Source of the DNA: Aeromicrobium ginsengisoli
GTDB taxonomy: Bacteria; Actinomycetota; Actinomycetes; Propionibacteriales; Nocardioidaceae
Direction of reading: 5' to 3'
Length of the DNA: 64,000 nt
NCBI RefSeq assembly: GCF_004134905.2
Contig: NZ_SDPQ02000004.1
Location: forward strand, 1-64,000
Part shown: in pieces, positions 18,178 to 27,075 of the stretch
How the letters are laid out: each line of letters begins with the position of its first letter
Position numbering within the stretch: the stretch's first letter is position 1
Notes under the pieces: model-generated
The model's input: only the letters and a program-made list of their open reading frames with translations
The model's database searches: none
Told to the model about the DNA's origin: nothing
Position numbers and translations under genes: made by a program

Positions 18178-19128
18178 ATGTCCAGTCAGCCGACCCTCCG
18201 CATGTACGTGGAGTCGCGTCAGGGCGCGGCAGAAGGTGTCGTCCACCTCGTCCTCGTCCCCACCGAGCCCGGCACCAACCTCCCGTCCTGGAAAGCGGGC
18301 GCTCACATCGACCTGAGGTCCGACGACGGCATCACCCGTCAGTATTCCCTGTGTGGAAGGCCCAGCGACGACCACTTCGAGGTCGCGGTCCTCAACGTCC
18401 CCGACGGTCGCGGCGGCTCCCGCTGGGTGCACGAGTCGCTCCTCGAGGGCGCCGAGGTCGACGTCGCCGGTCCGCGCAACCACTTCGAGCTCGCCGACGC
18501 CCCCGCGTACCTCTTCATCGCCGGCGGCATCGGCATCACCCCGATCCTGCCGATGATCCGCGAGGTCGCGTCGCGCGACGTCGACTGGCGTCTGGTCTAT
18601 GGCGGCCGCACGCGTCACTCGATGGCGTTTGCCGAGCAGCTGGTCGAGGAGTTCGGCGAGCACGTCGACCTCGTTCCTGCCGAGGAGCGCGGCCTGATCG
18701 ACCTCGCCGGCGTGCTCGACGAGCAGCAGCCCGGACGTCGCGTCTACTGTTGCGGACCCGAGCCCCTGCTCGACGCGGTCGAGAAGGTCATGGTCGACCG
18801 CGACAGCGAGACGTTGCACGTCGAGCGCTTCTCGCCACGCGACGACGTCGACACCTCGGGCGACGCCTTCGACGTCGAGATCGCCGCTAGCGGCGCGACC
18901 GTGCACGTCGAAGAGGGCCAAAGCATCATTGACGCCCTGGCCGACGCAGGCATCACGGTCGACTTCTCGTGTCGCGAGGGCACCTGTGGCACGTGCGAGA
19001 CCGGCGTGCTGGGCGGCATCCCCGACCATCGCGACGACGTCCTCGACGACGCCGAGAAGGCGCAGAACGACGTCATGATGATCTGTGTGGGGCGGTGCGT
19101 CGTGGGACCGCTGTTGCTGGATCTGTGA
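18178..19128 (+). CDS. Phthalate-dioxygenase-type reductase (flavin plus 2Fe-2S)
   Basis: This 316-residue oxygenase reductase has a flavin-binding RQYSLCG motif (residues 58-64), an NAD domain with GGIGITPI and YCCGPEPL, and a C-terminal plant-type [2Fe-2S] ferredoxin domain CREGTCGTCE followed by a final CVGRC. It passes electrons from NAD(P)H to a terminal oxygenase. The Rieske oxygenase at 23382 is the obvious partner within the set, though they are in separate operons. No strong ribosome site precedes the ATG. Confidence 0.92.
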   Translation: MSSQPTLRMYVESRQGAAEGVVHLVLVPTEPGTNLPSWKAGAHIDLRSDDGITRQYSLCGRPSDDHFEVAVLNVPDGRGGSRWVHESLLEGAEVDVAGPRNHFELADAPAYLFIAGGIGITPILPMIREVASRDVDWRLVYGGRTRHSMAFAEQLVEEFGEHVDLVPAEERGLIDLAGVLDEQQPGRRVYCCGPEPLLDAVEKVMVDRDSETLHVERFSPRDDVDTSGDAFDVEIAASGATVHVEEGQSIIDALADAGITVDFSCREGTCGTCETGVLGGIPDHRDDVLDDAEKAQNDVMMICVGRCVVGPLLLDL

Positions 19129-19152
19129 CGCCCGTGATGCCTGAGCATTGAC

Positions 19153-19168
19153 AGTGACGCGCGTCACG
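19153..19168. promoter_or_regulatory. Crp/GlxR-like box before the ligase operon
   Basis: AGTGACGCGCGTCACG contains the perfect palindrome GTGACGCGCGTCAC and fits TGTGA-N6-TCACA at 8 of 10 half-site positions. It lies 18 bp upstream of the CTAA-type operator at 19186. Role inferred. Confidence 0.5.
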
Positions 19169-19185
19169 CGGTAGAACTCTCTTAA

Positions 19186-19198
19186 CTATTGTCGTTAG
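19186..19198. promoter_or_regulatory. CTAA..TTAG-type operator, site 3
   Basis: CTATTGTCGTTAG, followed by AT, retains the right half perfectly. Its nearest relative is site 9 (47438), which differs at one base. It is 62 bp upstream of the acyl-CoA ligase ATG. Confidence 0.6.
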
Positions 19199-19259
19199 AT
19201 AAACGACTGTCAGCCGCCGAAACCGTTCCGCGTGCCCCCGCGCCGATGAAGGAGCTCCC

Positions 19260-20777
19260 ATGACCGCAACGATCGGATCCGCCCTCGCATGGTGGGCGAG
19301 CTGCCAGCCTGAGCGCGCTGCGGTGATCGTCGGTGAGGGCCAGGTCGACTACCAGACGCTGGAGGCGTGGAGCAGCCGCGCGGCCCAGCAGCTGCAAGCC
19401 GCAGGCGTCCACCACGGCGATCGGGTCGGACTGCTCGCCCCCAACGACATCGCCTGGACCGTCGCCGCGCTGGCGATCATCAAAGCCGGGGCCGTCATCG
19501 TGCCGCTCAACAGCCGGTTCCGGCCCGCCGAGCTGCGCAATGTGCTCGACGCCGCGGGCGCCACCACGTTGATCGCCCACGACAGCCTGAAGGGCGTGGT
19601 CGAGGAGTCCAACGCCCTCGGTGCGCCGGTCTCGCTCGTGACGTTCTCCGAGATCGAGGTGCTCCGCATCGGCGAGCCGTCGTCGTTCCGCATCGATCGC
19701 GATCCCGACGAGCCGATCGCGATCATCTTCACCAGCGGCTCGACCGGGCTCTCGAAGGGCGTCGTGCTGACGAACCGCACTCTGCTCAGCATCGTGTTCG
19801 AGGCGTCGCTGACCGAGAAGGGGTTCCGGCAGGGCTCGACGTCGCTGCTGGTCCTCCCGTTGGCGTTCACTCCCGGTCTTGTTTGGGGCCTGCTCATGAC
19901 GACGGTTCTCGGCGGCACCATCGTGGTCGAGCGCGAGCTCGACCCCTCGCGGGCCGTACGTCTCGTCGAGCAGCACCGGGTGCAAGCGCTGTTCGGTGTC
20001 CCACTGATCTTCCAGGCCATCGCGTCCGCGCCCGAGTTCGCCGACGCCGACCTCTCATCGGTTGAGACCGCCATCGTCGGTGGTGCCGCCGTGCCGGTTC
20101 CGCTGCTCGAAGCTTGGGCCGCCAAGGACGTCGCCCTCCGTCAGATCTACGGCATGACGGAGGCCGGCGGCGTCGCGACGGCCACTCTGCGCGAGGAGTT
20201 CCGCGACCACCCCGGGAGCTGCGGCGCCGGATCGATCTTCACGAGCCTCAAGGTGGTCCGCGACGACGGCACCCCGGCCGCTCCGGGCGAGCCGGGGGAG
20301 ATCCTGATCCAGGGTCCCGGCGTCACTCCCGGCTACTGGAACGAGCCCGAGATCACCGCCGACGTCTTCCGTGACGGATGGCTGCGCAGCGGCGATCTCG
20401 GCAAGGTCGACGAGAAGGGGCGGATCACGTTCGTCGACCGGCTCAAGGACCTCATCATCACCGGCGGCATCAATGTCTCCCCGGTCGAGCTCGAGGCTGT
20501 CATCGCCAGGATCCCCGGGGTGGCCGAGGTTGCTGTGATCGCGGCCCCCGATGAGAAGTTCGGCGAGACGCCCGCTGCAATTGTCACTCGGGGGGGCGCG
20601 CTCGAGGAGGCGACTGTCGTGGAGGAGTGCGCCAAGGTGCTCTCGAGCTTCAAAGTGCCAAGCTATGTCGTACTGCGCGACGATCCGCTCCCGCGCCTCC
20701 CCAACGGCAAGATCAGCAAGGTCGACATCCGCGCGGAGTACGCCGACCTCGTCGAGCGCTTCGCGAAGGTGCGCTGA
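19260..20777 (+). CDS. Acyl-CoA synthetase (AMP-forming)
   Basis: This 505-residue ANL-superfamily ligase activates a carboxylic acid to its CoA thioester via an acyl-adenylate. Core motifs are IIFTSGSTGLSKGVVL (P-loop, residues about 156-171), YGMTEAGG, DGWLRSGDLG, DRLKDLIITGG and the C-terminal catalytic Lys in LPNGKISK. The substrate is probably a bulky acid, judging from the surrounding P450, Rieske and SCP2 genes. It is the first gene of an operon with a crotonase, a ferredoxin reductase and a small membrane protein. An AAGGAG site precedes the ATG. Confidence 0.93.
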   Translation: MTATIGSALAWWASCQPERAAVIVGEGQVDYQTLEAWSSRAAQQLQAAGVHHGDRVGLLAPNDIAWTVAALAIIKAGAVIVPLNSRFRPAELRNVLDAAGATTLIAHDSLKGVVEESNALGAPVSLVTFSEIEVLRIGEPSSFRIDRDPDEPIAIIFTSGSTGLSKGVVLTNRTLLSIVFEASLTEKGFRQGSTSLLVLPLAFTPGLVWGLLMTTVLGGTIVVERELDPSRAVRLVEQHRVQALFGVPLIFQAIASAPEFADADLSSVETAIVGGAAVPVPLLEAWAAKDVALRQIYGMTEAGGVATATLREEFRDHPGSCGAGSIFTSLKVVRDDGTPAAPGEPGEILIQGPGVTPGYWNEPEITADVFRDGWLRSGDLGKVDEKGRITFVDRLKDLIITGGINVSPVELEAVIARIPGVAEVAVIAAPDEKFGETPAAIVTRGGALEEATVVEECAKVLSSFKVPSYVVLRDDPLPRLPNGKISKVDIRAEYADLVERFAKVR

Positions 20778-20778
20778 C

Positions 20779-21600
20779 ATGGGGGCGCGATCGAAAGCGC
20801 CCGTCGTGGAGGTCACCACCGAGCCTGTCGTCCGTCACGAGCGGCACGGCGCCGTCTCGGTCATCAGCATCGACCGCCCCTCGGCCATGAACGCGGTCGA
20901 CGGGCGGGTCGCCACCGGCATCGGCGTGGCCCTGGACGAGGCCGACTGCGACCTCGAGGTACGGGCGATCGTCATCACCGGCACCGGCGACGCCTTCTGT
21001 GCCGGTGCCGACCTGAAGGCCTTGGCCCGTGGCGAGTCTCTCGATGCCCGGGGACGCCCCGAGTGGGGCTTCGCGGGATACGTGCGCCACGCGGTCGCCA
21101 CGCCGACGATTGCCGCCGTCAACGGCTTCGCGCTCGGCGGTGGCACGGAGATCGTGCTCGCGTCGGACCTCGCGGTGCTCGACCCTTCTGCCACGCTCGG
21201 CCTGCCCGAGGTGCGGCGCGGCCTGATGGCCGCCGCCGGCGGAGTCATCCGCATCCAGCGACAGATCCCCCTCAAGAGAGCCCTTGAGATGGCCCTGACG
21301 GGCGAGCCGGTCACGGCGCAAGTGGCTGTCGAGTGGGGTCTCGCCAACCGGGTCTCCGCGCCGGGCGCGGCACTGGCCGAGGCGCTGGACCTGGCCGGCC
21401 GCATCGCCGAAAACGCACCCCTGGCCGTGCGGGAGACCAAGGCGATGGTGCACGCGACGGCGCATTTCGGGTCCGACTGGGACGACGAGCCGTGGGCATT
21501 GAACAACCGCGCCATCGGCCGGCTCCTGCGGTCCGACGACTTCCGCGAAGGTGCGCGTGCCTTCGCCGAGAAGCGTCGTCCCGCCTGGACGGGGAGCTGA
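20779..21600 (+). CDS. Enoyl-CoA hydratase
   Basis: This 273-residue crotonase has both catalytic glutamates in place: GGGTE in NGFALGGGTEIVLASDL and PE in LGLPEVRRGL. The oxyanion segment FCAGADLKALA is also present. It should hydrate an enoyl-CoA during beta-oxidation-like side-chain degradation. The start ATG lies one base after the ligase stop. Unlike the crotonase at 16428, it looks fully functional. Confidence 0.92.
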   Translation: MGARSKAPVVEVTTEPVVRHERHGAVSVISIDRPSAMNAVDGRVATGIGVALDEADCDLEVRAIVITGTGDAFCAGADLKALARGESLDARGRPEWGFAGYVRHAVATPTIAAVNGFALGGGTEIVLASDLAVLDPSATLGLPEVRRGLMAAAGGVIRIQRQIPLKRALEMALTGEPVTAQVAVEWGLANRVSAPGAALAEALDLAGRIAENAPLAVRETKAMVHATAHFGSDWDDEPWALNNRAIGRLLRSDDFREGARAFAEKRRPAWTGS

Positions 21601-21601
21601 G

Positions 21602-22810
21602 GTGACCGAGCTTCGTGAGTCGGTGCGTCGGCTCGTCGTCGTGGGTGCCTCGCTCGCCGCGACGCATGCAGTGCAGGAAGCCCGACGACTGGGGTTCGAG
21701 GGATCGATCGCCGTCATCGGTGACGAGCCGCACCCCCCGTATGACAGGCCGCCGTTGTCGAAGCAGTTCCTGACCGACACGGACGTACCCGAGCCGGAAC
21801 CGTTGCTCAACGTCGACGCCCTCGACGTGAAGCTGATGACGAGCACTGTCGCCACAGGCCTCGACGGCCGCGAGCGTCGCGTGCACACCTCGGCCGGCGA
21901 CGTGCCGTACGACGTGCTGCTGATCGCCACCGGCTCGGAGCCGAGACAGCTGGGCCTCGGCGACGGGCTCGAGGGTGTCACGACGTTGCGGACCGCCGGG
22001 GAGTCGCTGGCCATCAGGTCGCGCCTCGAACCAGGTGCGCGCGTCGTGGTCGTCGGCGCCGGTTTCATCGGCGGAGAGGTCGCCTCGAGTGCGCGGGCCC
22101 GCGGTGCGGATGTCACGCTGGTCGAAGCGTTGCCCCTTCCTCTCGACGCGGCGGTGGGCTCGTTGGTCGCCGAGCGGCTCGCGATGCTGCACCGCCAGTA
22201 CGGCGTCGACCTCCGGACCCGCACGACGGTGCGCTCGATCGACGGTGGTGACGCGGTCGAGAAGGTCACGCTCTCGGACGGCTCGGTGCTCGACGTCGAC
22301 CTGGTGATCGTCGGCATCGGCGTCGAGCCGTCGACGGCATGGCTGCGCGGAGCCGGGGTGTCGATCAACAACGGCGTCTCCTGCACTCCATACCTCGAGA
22401 GCACCGTGCCCGACGTCTACGCGGCCGGCGACGTCGCCCGGTGGATCAACCCCTGGAACGGGCGCTCCACCCGACTGGAGCACTGGACCGCCACGGGCGA
22501 GCAGGCAGAGGTGGCCGTCCGAAACGCGCTGGGAACGGAGCGCACCGAGTGCTCGATAGTGCCGTACTTCTGGTCCGATTGGTACGGGCATCGTCTGCAG
22601 ATGCTGGGAGAGCCGGCCGACGAGGTCGAGCTCACGGTCGCCGGCGGTGCCACCGACCCGTTCCTCGCGCAGTACCGCTACGACGGTCAGCTGGTCGGCG
22701 GCTTCTCGCTGGATCAGACCGGCCCGCTGATGAAGCGGCGCCGGGCGATTGCGGCCCGTGCCTCGTGGGAGGACGTGCTCAACGGCACCGAGCGGACACC
22801 GTCGCCATGA
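21602..22810 (+). CDS. NAD(P)H-dependent ferredoxin reductase (FAD)
   Basis: This 402-residue putidaredoxin-reductase-type flavoprotein has the N-terminal FAD motif (LVVVGASLAATHA), YDRPPLSKQFL, the second nucleotide motif VVVGAGFIGGEVA, an FAD-contacting VYAAGDVA and the C-terminal dimerisation region. It supplies electrons to small Fe-S ferredoxins, most likely the [3Fe-4S] ferredoxin at 27076 that feeds the P450. The GTG start one base after the preceding stop gives the normal family N-terminus. It is in the ligase operon. Confidence 0.9.
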   Translation: MTELRESVRRLVVVGASLAATHAVQEARRLGFEGSIAVIGDEPHPPYDRPPLSKQFLTDTDVPEPEPLLNVDALDVKLMTSTVATGLDGRERRVHTSAGDVPYDVLLIATGSEPRQLGLGDGLEGVTTLRTAGESLAIRSRLEPGARVVVVGAGFIGGEVASSARARGADVTLVEALPLPLDAAVGSLVAERLAMLHRQYGVDLRTRTTVRSIDGGDAVEKVTLSDGSVLDVDLVIVGIGVEPSTAWLRGAGVSINNGVSCTPYLESTVPDVYAAGDVARWINPWNGRSTRLEHWTATGEQAEVAVRNALGTERTECSIVPYFWSDWYGHRLQMLGEPADEVELTVAGGATDPFLAQYRYDGQLVGGFSLDQTGPLMKRRRAIAARASWEDVLNGTERTPSP

Positions 22811-22874
22811 GCGGTGCGAATCGCCGCGCTCTGCGAAACTGTCGTGACCGCATGACCCGACCGAGGAAGTGACG

Positions 22875-23279
22875 ATGCTCGTCCTGCTGCTGATCGTTGC
22901 CGCCGCTGCGCTGCTGGTGCACGGTGTCCTTGCCGACCAGCCGACCGAGGTGCTCGCGGCCGGGGTGCTGAGCCTGTTGGGCATCGTCGCGGTCCTCGTG
23001 GACCGGCGACGTCGGCGCGGCTCGGCACCCGCTGAGGAACCGGTCGACGATCGTGCCGTCGCCGACGAGGCGGTCGTGGCGAAGCGTCCGGTGAAGAAGG
23101 CGACAAAGAAGGCGGTGGTCGAGGCTGACGAACCGCAGCAGGTCGTGTTCGCCGTCGGTCGCACGACGTTCCATCGCACGGACTGCTCGTCCGTCGTCGG
23201 CAAGCCGGTCAGTCAGGCCGATCGTGCGCAGCTCGAGACCGGCGGCATGACGCCGTGCCGTCGCTGTCTGGCCGCCTGA
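22875..23279 (+). CDS. Small membrane protein with Ada-like zinc-binding tail
   Basis: This 134-residue protein of unknown function begins with two hydrophobic segments (about residues 1-20 and 25-45), then RRRRR. A charged Lys/Ala/Glu linker follows (VKKATKKAVVEAD). The C-terminal module reads FHRTDC ... PCRRC, a Cys pattern like Ada-type metal-binding domains. The ATG at 22875 has GAGGA seven bases upstream. It is the last gene of the ligase operon, 64 bp after the reductase. A redox- or metal-sensing role is conceivable but not shown. Confidence 0.65.
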   Translation: MLVLLLIVAAAALLVHGVLADQPTEVLAAGVLSLLGIVAVLVDRRRRRGSAPAEEPVDDRAVADEAVVAKRPVKKATKKAVVEADEPQQVVFAVGRTTFHRTDCSSVVGKPVSQADRAQLETGGMTPCRRCLAA

Positions 23280-23328
23280 CGAGAGGCCGAACCGGCGCCT
23301 CCTTGCGGTCAGGTGCGCGCCGCGTTAA

Positions 23329-23341
23329 CTTAAGGCATTAG
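23329..23341. promoter_or_regulatory. CTAA..TTAG-type operator, site 4
   Basis: CTTAAGGCATTAG is a 13-bp palindrome-like match lying 40 bp upstream of the Rieske oxygenase GTG. Two positions differ from the best site. Confidence 0.55.
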
Positions 23342-23381
23342 GTAATGCGGCATCAGTTGTCGCCATGAAGAGGAGGTTCCA

Positions 23382-24578
23382 GTGACGGATCGCGTGAGCG
23401 CGGACCGAGAGGCACGCATCCGCCGTGCCCTCGAGCACCTGCGGAACGACACCACGGACCAGGTCGACAAGATCGAGCCCTTCGAGGCGGCCGAGTTCAC
23501 CGACCCGGTGCTCGCGGCCAGAGAGCGCGACCTCGTGTTCGGTCGCGTCCCGTCGATCGTGGCCCATGGATCTGAGCTACCGAAGACCTACGACTTCAAG
23601 ACAATTCGGATGCCGCGCAACAACGTCATCATCTCGCGGCAGAAGGATGGCGGCGTCAAGGCGTTCGTCAACTTGTGCCGTCACCGGGGGGCGCTCCTGG
23701 AGGAGGAGTCCTGCGGCAAGCGCCGTCTGTTCTCCTGCCCGTACCACCGCTGGTCGTACGACATCGACGGCTCGCTGCGCACCATCACCCGTGACAACAC
23801 GGTCGGTGAGGTCGACCGGACCACGTTGGGTCTCGTCGAGCTTCCCTGCGAGGAGCGCCACGGGTTCGTGTGGATCGTCGACCGGGTCGGTGCCCCGATC
23901 GACGTCGCCGGCTGGCTCGGCGAGGAGTTCGACGAGATCCTCTCGGGCTACGAACTCGGGTCGCTGCACTGCGTCCGCGAGGAGGGATTCGATGAGCCGG
24001 TCAACTGGAAGATCATGCAGGACGCGTTCCTCGACGGCTACCACATCCAGTACGCCCACCCGAACACCGCGGGCAAGATCATCCACACGAACATCATGGC
24101 GTTCGAGGACTTCGGGTCCCACGCCCGCTTCGTGGCACCGCGCAAGACGATCGATCGCTGGCTCGAGGAGGACCCGGGCGACGAGTCGCTGGTCAACTAC
24201 GTCACCGAGACCCACTTCCTGGGCCCCAACAGTACGCTGCTCAAGCAGCCGGATCACTTCCAGCTGCTGACCTTCCGCCCCCACCACAGCGACCCTGCAC
24301 GTTCCGTCATGGAGATGCGGCTCATTGTGCCGTCCCCGGAGAAGGCCGGCATCGAGCAGGCCAAGTGGGAACGGCTATGGGAGAAGAACTGGCAGATCCT
24401 GCTCGACGTCCTGCACGCCGAGGACTTCCCGGTGCTGCGGGCGTCCCAGCGAGGCATGTCGAGTCGCGACAGCGGCCCCATGCTGCTGGGCCGCAACGAA
24501 GTCGCGAACCACCTGTTTCGCCGCACGATCCAACGTCTGCTCGCAGAGAGCGACGAGGAAGTGACCGGCGCTCCGTGA
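23382..24578 (+). CDS. Rieske non-heme iron oxygenase, alpha subunit
   Basis: This 398-residue terminal oxygenase has its Rieske [2Fe-2S] ligands at Cys99/His101 (CRHRGAL) and Cys119/His122 (CPYHRW). The mononuclear iron site appears in NWKIMQDAFLDGYHIQYAHP, which carries the bridging Asp and two His ligands. It resembles aromatic-ring or steroid-type hydroxylases, but the substrate cannot be told. AGGAGG precedes the GTG start. Electron supply is probably the reductase at 18178. The stop overlaps the GTG of the next gene. Confidence 0.93.
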   Translation: MTDRVSADREARIRRALEHLRNDTTDQVDKIEPFEAAEFTDPVLAARERDLVFGRVPSIVAHGSELPKTYDFKTIRMPRNNVIISRQKDGGVKAFVNLCRHRGALLEEESCGKRRLFSCPYHRWSYDIDGSLRTITRDNTVGEVDRTTLGLVELPCEERHGFVWIVDRVGAPIDVAGWLGEEFDEILSGYELGSLHCVREEGFDEPVNWKIMQDAFLDGYHIQYAHPNTAGKIIHTNIMAFEDFGSHARFVAPRKTIDRWLEEDPGDESLVNYVTETHFLGPNSTLLKQPDHFQLLTFRPHHSDPARSVMEMRLIVPSPEKAGIEQAKWERLWEKNWQILLDVLHAEDFPVLRASQRGMSSRDSGPMLLGRNEVANHLFRRTIQRLLAESDEEVTGAP

Positions 24579-25477
24579 TCACCTATGCCTGGGTCGAGAG
24601 CATTCCCCCCGACCAAGGTGACGACCTGGCAGCGCTGCTCGACGGCGCGGTCGAGTACGACGCCGAGGCAGGATTCTCGACCGCGAACCCCGACCGCCCT
24701 GCTGCCGAGGGGGCCAGGGTGCACCACCTGCTGGTGTCGATGCCACCGCGGGGCTTCCGGGGCAGCCCCGAGCTCGAGCGCCTGCCCGATGTCGACGTCG
24801 TGGCCTACCTGCGCCTCGACGTGCTCGACGGTGTGGGTGAGGCGGCGCTCGTCGTCCGTCCCGAGTTCAGGTCGCTCGGGGTCGCGACGCTGCTCATGGA
24901 GCGGCTCCGCGACGAGCAGGACGGATGGGCTGCGATCCCGGGGCTGACCCGCGTCGCCGGATGGTCGCACGGCGTCCACCCTGCGGCGCAGCGGATGTCG
25001 TGGCGGTTCGGTGCCGAGTCGGGCCGCGAGGTGGTCCGCACGTTGATGGGGATCGGGGGTTCGCGGCCGTTCCGTCCGGAGGTCGCCGTCGACGGCGTAC
25101 GGCGTATGGACGGCGCGACGTTCGGCGAGCCCGCGCGCGGCCATGCGGCAGCGGCTTGCCCGGCCGACCTCGCGATGCGCGACCGTGTCGCGACCCGGCT
25201 CGTGATCGACGAAGTGGGCGTCGTCGCCGTGGGGAGCGGTGTCGAGGGCGATCCCGAGGCGCCGGCACTACTCGAGCTCGACCCGGCGGCAGCCCCCCAC
25301 GACAAGGACGACCTGGTGCTGCTGCTCTCGGCGGGTGCCGTCGCCGCGCAGGACGGCGGTGCGCGACTGGCCAGCCTGTACGTCGACGCGACCGACGAGG
25401 TCGTGCTCCACGTGTCGCGCGAGCTCGGCTTCTTCCACGACCAGACCGATCTCCGCTACGACCTGACGCTCGGCTGA
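24575..25477 (+). CDS. Putative GNAT-fold acetyltransferase
   Basis: This 300-residue protein is tentatively a double GNAT domain, similar in layout to mycothiol synthase. The N-terminal half shows EAALVVRPEFRSLGVATLLMERL, the acetyl-CoA binding pattern (R-x-x-G-V/A). The C-terminal half ends ARLASLYVDATDEVVLHVSRELGFF, also GNAT-like. The GTG overlaps the Rieske stop, so it is co-translated. A link between acetylation and ring oxygenation is not known to me. The function is unassigned. Confidence 0.65.
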   Translation: MITYAWVESIPPDQGDDLAALLDGAVEYDAEAGFSTANPDRPAAEGARVHHLLVSMPPRGFRGSPELERLPDVDVVAYLRLDVLDGVGEAALVVRPEFRSLGVATLLMERLRDEQDGWAAIPGLTRVAGWSHGVHPAAQRMSWRFGAESGREVVRTLMGIGGSRPFRPEVAVDGVRRMDGATFGEPARGHAAAACPADLAMRDRVATRLVIDEVGVVAVGSGVEGDPEAPALLELDPAAAPHDKDDLVLLLSAGAVAAQDGGARLASLYVDATDEVVLHVSRELGFFHDQTDLRYDLTLG

Positions 25478-25523
25478 TCTGGCCCATGTGACCTGGATCT
25501 CGATCCCTGTTGACTTGATAAAT

Positions 25524-25536
25524 CTAACGCAATAAG
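25524..25536. promoter_or_regulatory. CTAA..TTAG-type operator, site 5
   Basis: CTAACGCAATAAG, preceded by AAT, has a perfect left half and a weaker right half. It is 38 bp upstream of the aldehyde dehydrogenase ATG and seven bases before a Crp/GlxR-like box. Confidence 0.5.
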
Positions 25537-25542
25537 GTTTGG

Positions 25543-25558
25543 CGTGACGACGGTCACG
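25543..25558. promoter_or_regulatory. Crp/GlxR-like box before the ALDH-P450 operon
   Basis: CGTGACGACGGTCACG fits TGTGA-N6-TCACA at 8 of 10 half-site positions. It lies between the site 5 operator and the ribosome site of the ALDH gene. That position would suit repression, or overlap with the transcript start. Role inferred. Confidence 0.45.
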
Positions 25559-25574
25559 ACGAGAGCGAGGTCCC

Positions 25575-27071
25575 ATGCGTACGTTCGGCAACTACATCGG
25601 TGGTCGGTGGGTGGAGGCGCCCGGCGTACTGCCGGTCGACGACCCCTCCACGGGAGAGGTCTTCGGGCACGTGCCCGACAGTGACTCATCCGCCGTCGAC
25701 GCCGCCGTCGCTGCTGCGCGCGCAGCCTTTGACGGCCCTTGGGCCCGACTCGACGTGCGCGACCGGGCGAAGGCCCTCCAGGACCTCGCGCTGGCACTGG
25801 AGTCGCGGTTCGACGACCTGGTCGACGAGATGATCGTCGACACGGGGGCGACCGCGAGGTTCTGTCCCATGCTCCAGGTCGGCGCTCCGATGGCCCACCT
25901 GCGCGACTTCGCCGAGATGGCGCACCTGCTGGAGAAGCCCGAGTCCTTCCCGCTCGACACGAACCCGAGCCTGGGTCAGTGGGAGCTGCACCGCGAGCCG
26001 GTCGGCGTCGTCGGCGCGTTCACGCCGTACAACTTCCCGCTGTTCATGTGCGTTTGGAAGATCGCTCCGGCGCTGCTGGCCGGCAACACCGTCGTGCTCA
26101 AGCCGTCACCGCTGACCCCCGTTGGTCCCGACGCCCTGGCGCGTGCTGCCGAGCAGGCAGGCATCCCCGCGGGCGTCATCAACGTGGTGCACGGTGACCG
26201 GATTGCCGGCGAGGCGCTGGTCGCCCATCCGGGTGTCGACATGATCAGCTTCACCGGTAGCACCGCTGTCGGTACCCGTGTCATGGCATCGGCAGCCGCC
26301 ACGGCCAAGGAGGTCGTGCTCGAGCTGGGCGGGAAGTCGCCGGCCGTCGTGCTGCCCGACGCCGACGCCGAGCTGGCCGTCCGCGGCACGATCTTCAGCA
26401 GCATGATGCACGCGGGCCAGGCCTGCGTCGCGACCACTCGGATGATCGTCCCCGACGCACGGTACGGCGAGTTCCTCGAGCTGCTTCAGGCGCGTGCCTC
26501 TGTGCTCACCGTCGGTCCTGCCGCCGACTTCCTCACCGACGTCGGTCCCGTCATCTCCGAGGCGGCACGGGCCAAGGTCGAGAAGTTCATCAGCGCCGGG
26601 CTGGAGCACGGCGGCCGGGCCCTCGTCGGCGGGGAGCCTCCGGCCGGCGTTCCGTCCGGAGGTCATTACGTCAGCCCGACGATCCTGGTCGACCTCGACA
26701 ACGACAACCCGGCCGCGCACGAGGAGATCTTCGGCCCGGTCCTGTCGGTCATCCGTTACCGCGACGTCGACGATGCCGTGCGCATCGCGAACGACACGCC
26801 CTACGGACTCGCCGCCGCTGTGTGGGGCTCCGACGTCACCCGGGCCCGCGAGGTCGCTCGCCGCGTCAAGGGTGGGCTGACGTGGATCAACGACGTCGCG
26901 CAGGCCGACGTCGCCCGTACGCCGCTGTCCGGCCGCGGCATGAGCGGCGTCGGGGCCGAGAACGGACGCGACGGCCTGTTCGCCTACACGAAGGTCCGCA
27001 GTCTCTACACGGCGCTCGACACGTCACTCGACGGGCGCGCGTACGGGGTCGTCGGCAGTGAGTGGGACTGA
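25575..27071 (+). CDS. NAD-dependent aldehyde dehydrogenase
   Basis: This 498-residue ALDH-superfamily enzyme has PYNFPLFMCVWKIAPAL, FTGSTAVG, catalytic Glu in LELGGKSP and nucleophile Cys284 in HAGQACVATTR. It would oxidise an aldehyde, perhaps that produced by the alcohol dehydrogenase at 29162, to the acid used by the ligase or CoA-transferase. It leads the operon ALDH-ferredoxin-P450-SCP2. The start is well placed after GAGCGAGG. Confidence 0.93.
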   Translation: MRTFGNYIGGRWVEAPGVLPVDDPSTGEVFGHVPDSDSSAVDAAVAAARAAFDGPWARLDVRDRAKALQDLALALESRFDDLVDEMIVDTGATARFCPMLQVGAPMAHLRDFAEMAHLLEKPESFPLDTNPSLGQWELHREPVGVVGAFTPYNFPLFMCVWKIAPALLAGNTVVLKPSPLTPVGPDALARAAEQAGIPAGVINVVHGDRIAGEALVAHPGVDMISFTGSTAVGTRVMASAAATAKEVVLELGGKSPAVVLPDADAELAVRGTIFSSMMHAGQACVATTRMIVPDARYGEFLELLQARASVLTVGPAADFLTDVGPVISEAARAKVEKFISAGLEHGGRALVGGEPPAGVPSGGHYVSPTILVDLDNDNPAAHEEIFGPVLSVIRYRDVDDAVRIANDTPYGLAAAVWGSDVTRAREVARRVKGGLTWINDVAQADVARTPLSGRGMSGVGAENGRDGLFAYTKVRSLYTALDTSLDGRAYGVVGSEWD

Positions 27072-27075
27072 CGCC

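Noticed and set aside
21311..23203. 630-codon minus-strand frame opposite the ferredoxin reductase
   Set aside because: The plus-strand FAD/NAD motifs and operon overlaps are decisive; the antisense frame has no recognisable feature.
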